This document shows positions 6,305 to 6,446 of a stretch of DNA of 6,446 nucleotides, piece by piece; position 1 is the first letter of the stretch; each line of letters begins with the position of its first letter. Origin of the DNA: Candidatus Rokuibacteriota bacterium (lineage in GTDB: Bacteria > Methylomirabilota > Methylomirabilia > Rokubacteriales > CSP1-6); contig JACQRS010000140.1 of assembly GCA_016206385.1 (NCBI GenBank), forward strand, positions 1 to 6,446, in the 5' to 3' direction. The translations under genes were made by a program, and so were the position numbers. Under the pieces are notes generated by a model that did not search any database, had not been told where the DNA came from, and saw only the letters and a program-made list of their open reading frames with translations.

Positions 6305-6446
6305 TCGGGTCAGCCAACGTGGACTTCACGGTCGCGGTGCCGCGGCTGCCCCGGCCAGGGGAGACCGTCCTGGGCGGGACCCTTCACGTGAGCCACGGCG
6401 GCAAAGGCGCCAACCAGGCTGTGGCAGCGCGGCGGCTCGGTGGTGA
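6286..6446 (+). CDS. rbsK: Ribokinase (PfkB-family sugar kinase), N-terminal fragment, continues beyond window
   Basis: The first 53 codons are present. The protein starts MPRVTVIGSANVDFTVAV, where the GSxNVD motif (Asn11, Asp13) binds the sugar in ribokinases. It continues with PRLPRPGETVLGG and then GGKGANQAVAARRLGG (38-53), a hallmark of the ribokinase branch of PfkB kinases. The ATP-binding and catalytic-base region is outside the window. The ATG at 6286 overlaps the last 19 bases of the nucleoside hydrolase gene in another frame. The nearest purine run, AGG at 6281-6283, is too close for a normal ribosome-binding site, so coupled translation is likely. Pairing with a nucleoside hydrolase points to ribose as substrate, but other PfkB sugar kinases cannot be fully excluded from the N-terminus alone. 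Confidence 0.85.
   Translation, partial: MPRVTVIGSANVDFTVAVPRLPRPGETVLGGTLHVSHGGKGANQAVAARRLGG

Noticed and set aside
1..6446. CRISPR array, tRNA/rRNA gene, insertion sequence or integration site
   Set aside because: No regularly spaced repeats, tRNA-like cloverleaf, transposase motifs or terminal repeats were seen; nearly all of the window is explained by four genes.

Overview
The window is strongly GC-rich bacterial DNA with dense coding and G/C-ending codons in every gene. The large zinc-ribbon/cyclase-like/ATPase/TPR protein resembles a family I recall as common in uncultivated soil and groundwater lineages such as Candidatus Rokubacteria/Methylomirabilota. That placement is an inference from family resemblance; no rRNA or other taxonomic marker is present.

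Layout. Positions 1-1871 (minus strand) hold the 5' 623 codons of a multidomain gene that runs off the left edge. In order it has a Sec signal peptide, a trypsin-like/HtrA-type serine protease domain, a helical stalk, one transmembrane helix, a rhodanese domain and the start of a cyclic-nucleotide-binding domain. Positions 1872-1989 are a 118-bp divergent intergenic region with an imperfect 38-bp dyad (1917-1954) overlapping a possible promoter. Positions 1990-5316 (plus) encode a 1108-residue signalling protein: double zinc ribbon, class III nucleotide cyclase-like domain, STAND/AAA-type ATPase and TPR-like helical repeats. Seven bases later, 5324-6304 (plus) encodes a nucleoside hydrolase of the inosine/uridine-preferring family. 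A ribokinase-family gene overlaps its end, starts at 6286 and leaves the window at the right edge.

How the genes may work together. The nucleoside hydrolase and ribokinase form a coherent salvage pair: nucleoside to base plus ribose, then ribose to ribose-5-phosphate. The upstream signalling ATPase is packed against them like the first gene of an operon. The divergent membrane protease carries a cytoplasmic cyclic-nucleotide-binding domain, which invites a cyclase-receptor interpretation. Against this, the cyclase-like domain has lost most catalytic residues (metal Asp to Gly, base-specifying Lys and Asp to Gln and Arg, transition-state Asn to Gln), and the ATPase Walker B Asp is His. The big protein therefore looks more like a nucleotide-sensing or scaffold pseudoenzyme than an active cyclase.

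The most notable items are the predicted transmembrane protease/rhodanese/cNMP-sensor fusion, the multiply degenerate cyclase-ATPase, and the concentric dyad between the two divergent genes.
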